Assembly (NCBI GenBank): GCA_002347185.1
Contig: DDXK01000062.1
Location: 1 to 7,766, forward strand
Origin: Desulfobulbaceae bacterium UBA2262
Lineage (GTDB): Bacteria; Desulfobacterota; Desulfobulbia; Desulfobulbales; Desulfurivibrionaceae
Direction of reading: 5' to 3'
Length of the DNA stretch: 7,766 nt
In this document: positions 6,410 to 7,766 of the stretch, in pieces
Numbering within the stretch: position 1 is the first letter of the stretch
Layout of the letters: each line of letters begins with the position of its first letter
Position numbers and translations under genes: made by a program
The notes under the pieces: generated by a model
What the model was told of the DNA's origin: nothing
The model's input: the letters and a program-made list of their open reading frames with translations, nothing else
The model's database searches: none

Positions 6410-7207
6410 ATGCCGGACGCGCTGTGGCGTGAACTGACCAGCACCGGCCGCCTGGGGCAGCGGCGGGTCCATTTTCTGGAGCGGACCGACTCGACCAATA
6501 CCCTGGCCCTGGAACTGCTTTGCCAGCAGGATCTCCCCTCCGGCACCCTGGTGCTGGCCGAGAGCCAGGAGGCCGGACGTGGCCGCCGGGGCCGGGCCTG
6601 GGCATCGCCGTCCGGCACCGGGCTCTATTGCTCCTGCATCCTGCGGCCGAGGCTGCCGCCCGCCGAATTTCCACGGCTGACCCTGGCCGCCGGGCTCGCT
6701 GTCTGCCTGGCCGTGGAAAAGGAGACCGGCGTCGCCCTGGGGTTGAAATGGCCCAACGATCTCTATCTCCACGGCAAAAAATGCGGCGGCATCCTCACGG
6801 AAACCGAGGCCTTTGCCGGCCAGGAGCGGCCGGCGGCGGTCATCGGCATCGGCCTCAACGTCAATACCCTGGCCAGCGCCTTTCCTGCGGAGCTCGCCGG
6901 CAAGGCGACCTCCCTGCTTGCCGAAACCGGCAGGACCTTTGCCCGGGGCCCGCTCCTGGCCGCCATTGTCACCGGGCTTGATGTGGTTTTGAGCAGGCTT
7001 GAGCAGGGCGGCTTTGCGCAGATTCTCGAACTCTGGCGGCAGCGCGACATCCACGCCGGCAAAACGGTCTCCTGGCTGAGCAGCAGGGGGGCCATCGTCC
7101 GCGGCCTCTCCCTGGGGCCGGATGCGGAGGGCATCCTCCGGATCCGCGACGCGGAGGGAGAGATCCACACCGTCATCTCCGGGGATGTGAGCCTGGCAGG
7201 CCGATGA
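6410..7207 (+). CDS. birA: Biotin--[acetyl-CoA-carboxylase] ligase, catalytic-only form
   Basis: A 265-residue cytoplasmic enzyme that activates biotin to biotinyl-5'-AMP and attaches it to the lysine of biotin carboxyl carrier domains. It starts directly with the catalytic LplA/BirA fold. Visible motifs are FLERTDSTN (22-30), the biotin/ATP loop ESQEAGRGRRGRAWASP (51-67), LKWPNDL (112-118) with the expected catalytic Lys113, KKCGGIL (123-129) and GIGLNVN (146-152). Residues ~212-265 match the small C-terminal SH3-like domain. The winged-helix DNA-binding domain of E. coli BirA (about 60 residues, full length ~320) is missing, so it is not expected to repress a bio operon. A G-rich Shine-Dalgarno (GAGGGG, 6396-6401) supports the ATG at 6410. 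It follows the chemoreceptor after 87 bases containing a hairpin, so it is probably not dedicated to chemotaxis. It is followed by an intrinsic terminator. Confidence 0.95.
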   Translation: MPDALWRELTSTGRLGQRRVHFLERTDSTNTLALELLCQQDLPSGTLVLAESQEAGRGRRGRAWASPSGTGLYCSCILRPRLPPAEFPRLTLAAGLAVCLAVEKETGVALGLKWPNDLYLHGKKCGGILTETEAFAGQERPAAVIGIGLNVNTLASAFPAELAGKATSLLAETGRTFARGPLLAAIVTGLDVVLSRLEQGGFAQILELWRQRDIHAGKTVSWLSSRGAIVRGLSLGPDAEGILRIRDAEGEIHTVISGDVSLAGR

Positions 7208-7240
7208 AACAAGAACCAGAGACATTTTTTGCTGCCAGAG

Positions 7241-7273
7241 AGAGTCCCTCCCCCTATAAGGACTCTTCGTTTT
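7241..7273 (+). terminator. Intrinsic terminator after birA
   Basis: AGAGTCC (7241-7247) and GGACTCT (7260-7266) form a perfect 7-bp stem with a 12-base loop, followed by TCGTTTT. It lies 34 bases after the birA stop and upstream of the katG promoter, so it separates the two transcripts. Confidence 0.6.
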
Positions 7274-7315
7274 AATAACAACTGCAAGAAAGGGGGGAGG
7301 GCATCAACTGACAGG

Positions 7316-7345
7316 TTGAGTAAAACGGCAGGAAAAAACTATAAT
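7316..7345 (+). promoter_or_regulatory. Predicted sigma70 promoter of katG
   Basis: TTGAGT (7316-7321) matches TTGACA at four of six positions. After 18 bases comes a perfect TATAAT (7340-7345). Transcription would start near 7352, giving a 5' leader of about 120 bases. This is the best promoter in the window. It suggests katG is transcribed independently of birA. Confidence 0.68.
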
Positions 7346-7364
7346 CGACAACAACGGGAGCGCA

Positions 7365-7392
7365 CGAGGGGGTACGGGAAACGCCCCCCTTG
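7365..7392 (+). other. Hairpin in the predicted katG 5' leader
   Basis: Bases 7365-7372 can pair with 7385-7392. The core is G5/C5 extended by A-T, G-T and C-G pairs, around a 12-base loop. It would lie about 13 bases after the predicted transcription start. No T run follows, so it is more likely a leader structure or mRNA stabiliser than a terminator. It matches no riboswitch class I recognise. Confidence 0.3.
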
Positions 7393-7461
7393 CTTTCCGA
7401 CGCCGGCGCGACGCGGATTTCTGGGCTGCCTCGACAGCTTTGCAACCAGCAAACATCTTAT

Positions 7462-7466
7462 GGAGG
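7462..7466 (+). promoter_or_regulatory. Ribosome binding site of katG
   Basis: GGAGG lies six bases before the ATG at 7473, an optimal spacing that fixes the start of the partial katG gene. Confidence 0.75.
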
Positions 7467-7472
7467 ACGAAA

Positions 7473-7766
7473 ATGAGCGAAACCAGTAAATGTCCGGTAA
7501 CAGGCAAATCCGGGAGAACCTCTGCCGGCAGGGGCGTCTCGAACCGTGACTGGTGGCCCGGCCAGCTGAACCTGGGCATCCTGCATCAGCACGCGCCGGC
7601 CTCCAATCCAATGGGCCCCGGCTTCGACTACAGAGCAGAATTCAAGAAGCTTGACCTGGCCGCCCTGAAGAAGGATCTGGCCGCACTGATGACCGACTCG
7701 CAGGAGTGGTGGCCCGCCGACTGGGGCCACTATGGCGGTCTTTTCATCCGCATGGCCTGGCACAGC
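7473..7766 (+). CDS. katG: Catalase-peroxidase, N-terminal fragment (continues beyond window)
   Basis: Heme b enzyme of peroxidase class I that removes H2O2 by catalase and peroxidase activity. Only the first 98 codons are present, against a usual ~720-750 residues; the cut is the window edge, not a mutation. Family hallmarks seen are SKCPVTGKSG near the N-terminus (5-14), NRDWWPGQLNLGILHQH (24-40), and EWWPADWGHYGGLFIRMAWHS (starting at 78), which contains the distal heme-pocket triad R93-x-x-W96-H97. By family knowledge this Trp takes part in the Met-Tyr-Trp cross-link required for catalase activity; the Tyr and Met would lie outside the window. There is no signal peptide, so it is cytoplasmic. 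It has its own promoter and a strong GGAGG ribosome binding site, and is isolated from birA by a terminator. Its regulator cannot be read from the sequence. Confidence 0.96.
   Translation, partial: MSETSKCPVTGKSGRTSAGRGVSNRDWWPGQLNLGILHQHAPASNPMGPGFDYRAEFKKLDLAALKKDLAALMTDSQEWWPADWGHYGGLFIRMAWHS

Larger units (their letters stand above)
7208..7472 (+). other. birA-katG intergenic region and katG leader
   Basis: This 265-base spacer holds, in order, the birA terminator, an AG-rich segment (~7284-7310), a near-consensus sigma70 promoter, a leader of about 120 bases containing a GC hairpin, and the katG ribosome binding site. I looked for OxyR-type (ATAG/CTAT repeats) and PerR/Fur-type AT-rich palindromes and saw none. 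No reliable gene lies here. Confidence 0.6.

Noticed and set aside
5029..7225. Long minus-strand open frames (5029-6618 and 5459-7225) opposite the chemoreceptor and birA
   Set aside because: They span two unrelated, well-identified plus-strand genes and the spacer between them. Their composition is that of reverse-complemented GC-rich coding DNA.
7229..7489. 86-codon plus-strand frame in the birA-katG spacer
   Set aside because: It starts at a non-ATG codon, covers the terminator, promoter and katG ribosome binding site, and overlaps the katG start; there are no protein features.
1..7766. Mobile elements, CRISPR array, attachment sites, tRNA genes
   Set aside because: No regularly spaced repeats, transposase motifs, terminal inverted repeats of IS type or tRNA-like folds were recognised.

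Overview
The window is GC-rich, chromosomal-looking DNA with five protein genes. Two of them run off the window edges. There is no tRNA, rRNA, CRISPR array, insertion sequence or phage signature. The gene set points to an anaerobic or microaerophilic former deltaproteobacterium (Desulfuromonadales, Geobacterales or Desulfobulbales type). It combines a multi-PAS GGDEF/EAL protein, a chemoreceptor with a c-type heme sensor of the Tll0287/DUF3365 type, a rhodanese/metallo-beta-lactamase sulfur enzyme and a catalase-peroxidase. This placement is inferred from gene content only.

Layout. Positions 1-3029 (minus strand) hold most of a large cyclic-di-GMP signalling protein, PAS-PAS-GAF-PAS-PAS-GGDEF-EAL, whose C-terminal end lies outside the window. 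A 219-base divergent spacer (3030-3248) holds a good sigma70-type promoter for that gene. On the plus strand follow: a rhodanese + MBL-fold protein (3249-4439); a 125-base spacer with two GC hairpins; a heme-binding methyl-accepting chemotaxis protein (4565-6322); an 87-base spacer with an 11-bp terminator-like hairpin; a short biotin-protein ligase lacking the DNA-binding domain (6410-7207); a 265-base spacer with an intrinsic terminator and a near-consensus sigma70 promoter; and the first 98 codons of katG (7473-end).

How the genes may work together. The rhodanese/MBL protein probably handles persulfide or another low-molecular-weight sulfur compound. The chemoreceptor probably reads a redox or gaseous ligand through a periplasmic heme c and passes it to CheA/CheW. 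The divergent GGDEF/EAL protein turns cytoplasmic signals into c-di-GMP changes. KatG detoxifies peroxide. Redox, sulfur and oxidative-stress sensing is therefore a plausible shared theme, but the link is inferred from proximity only. birA is a housekeeping gene, and katG has its own promoter behind a terminator.

The most notable points are three. The MBL domain has HxQxDY in place of HxHxDH, while the three residues expected for an ETHE1-like mononuclear iron site are kept. The chemoreceptor carries a CxxCH heme motif and a candidate distal Cys ligand. The cyclase motif is GGDDF with no RxxD inhibitory site. I found no clearly novel multi-gene system.
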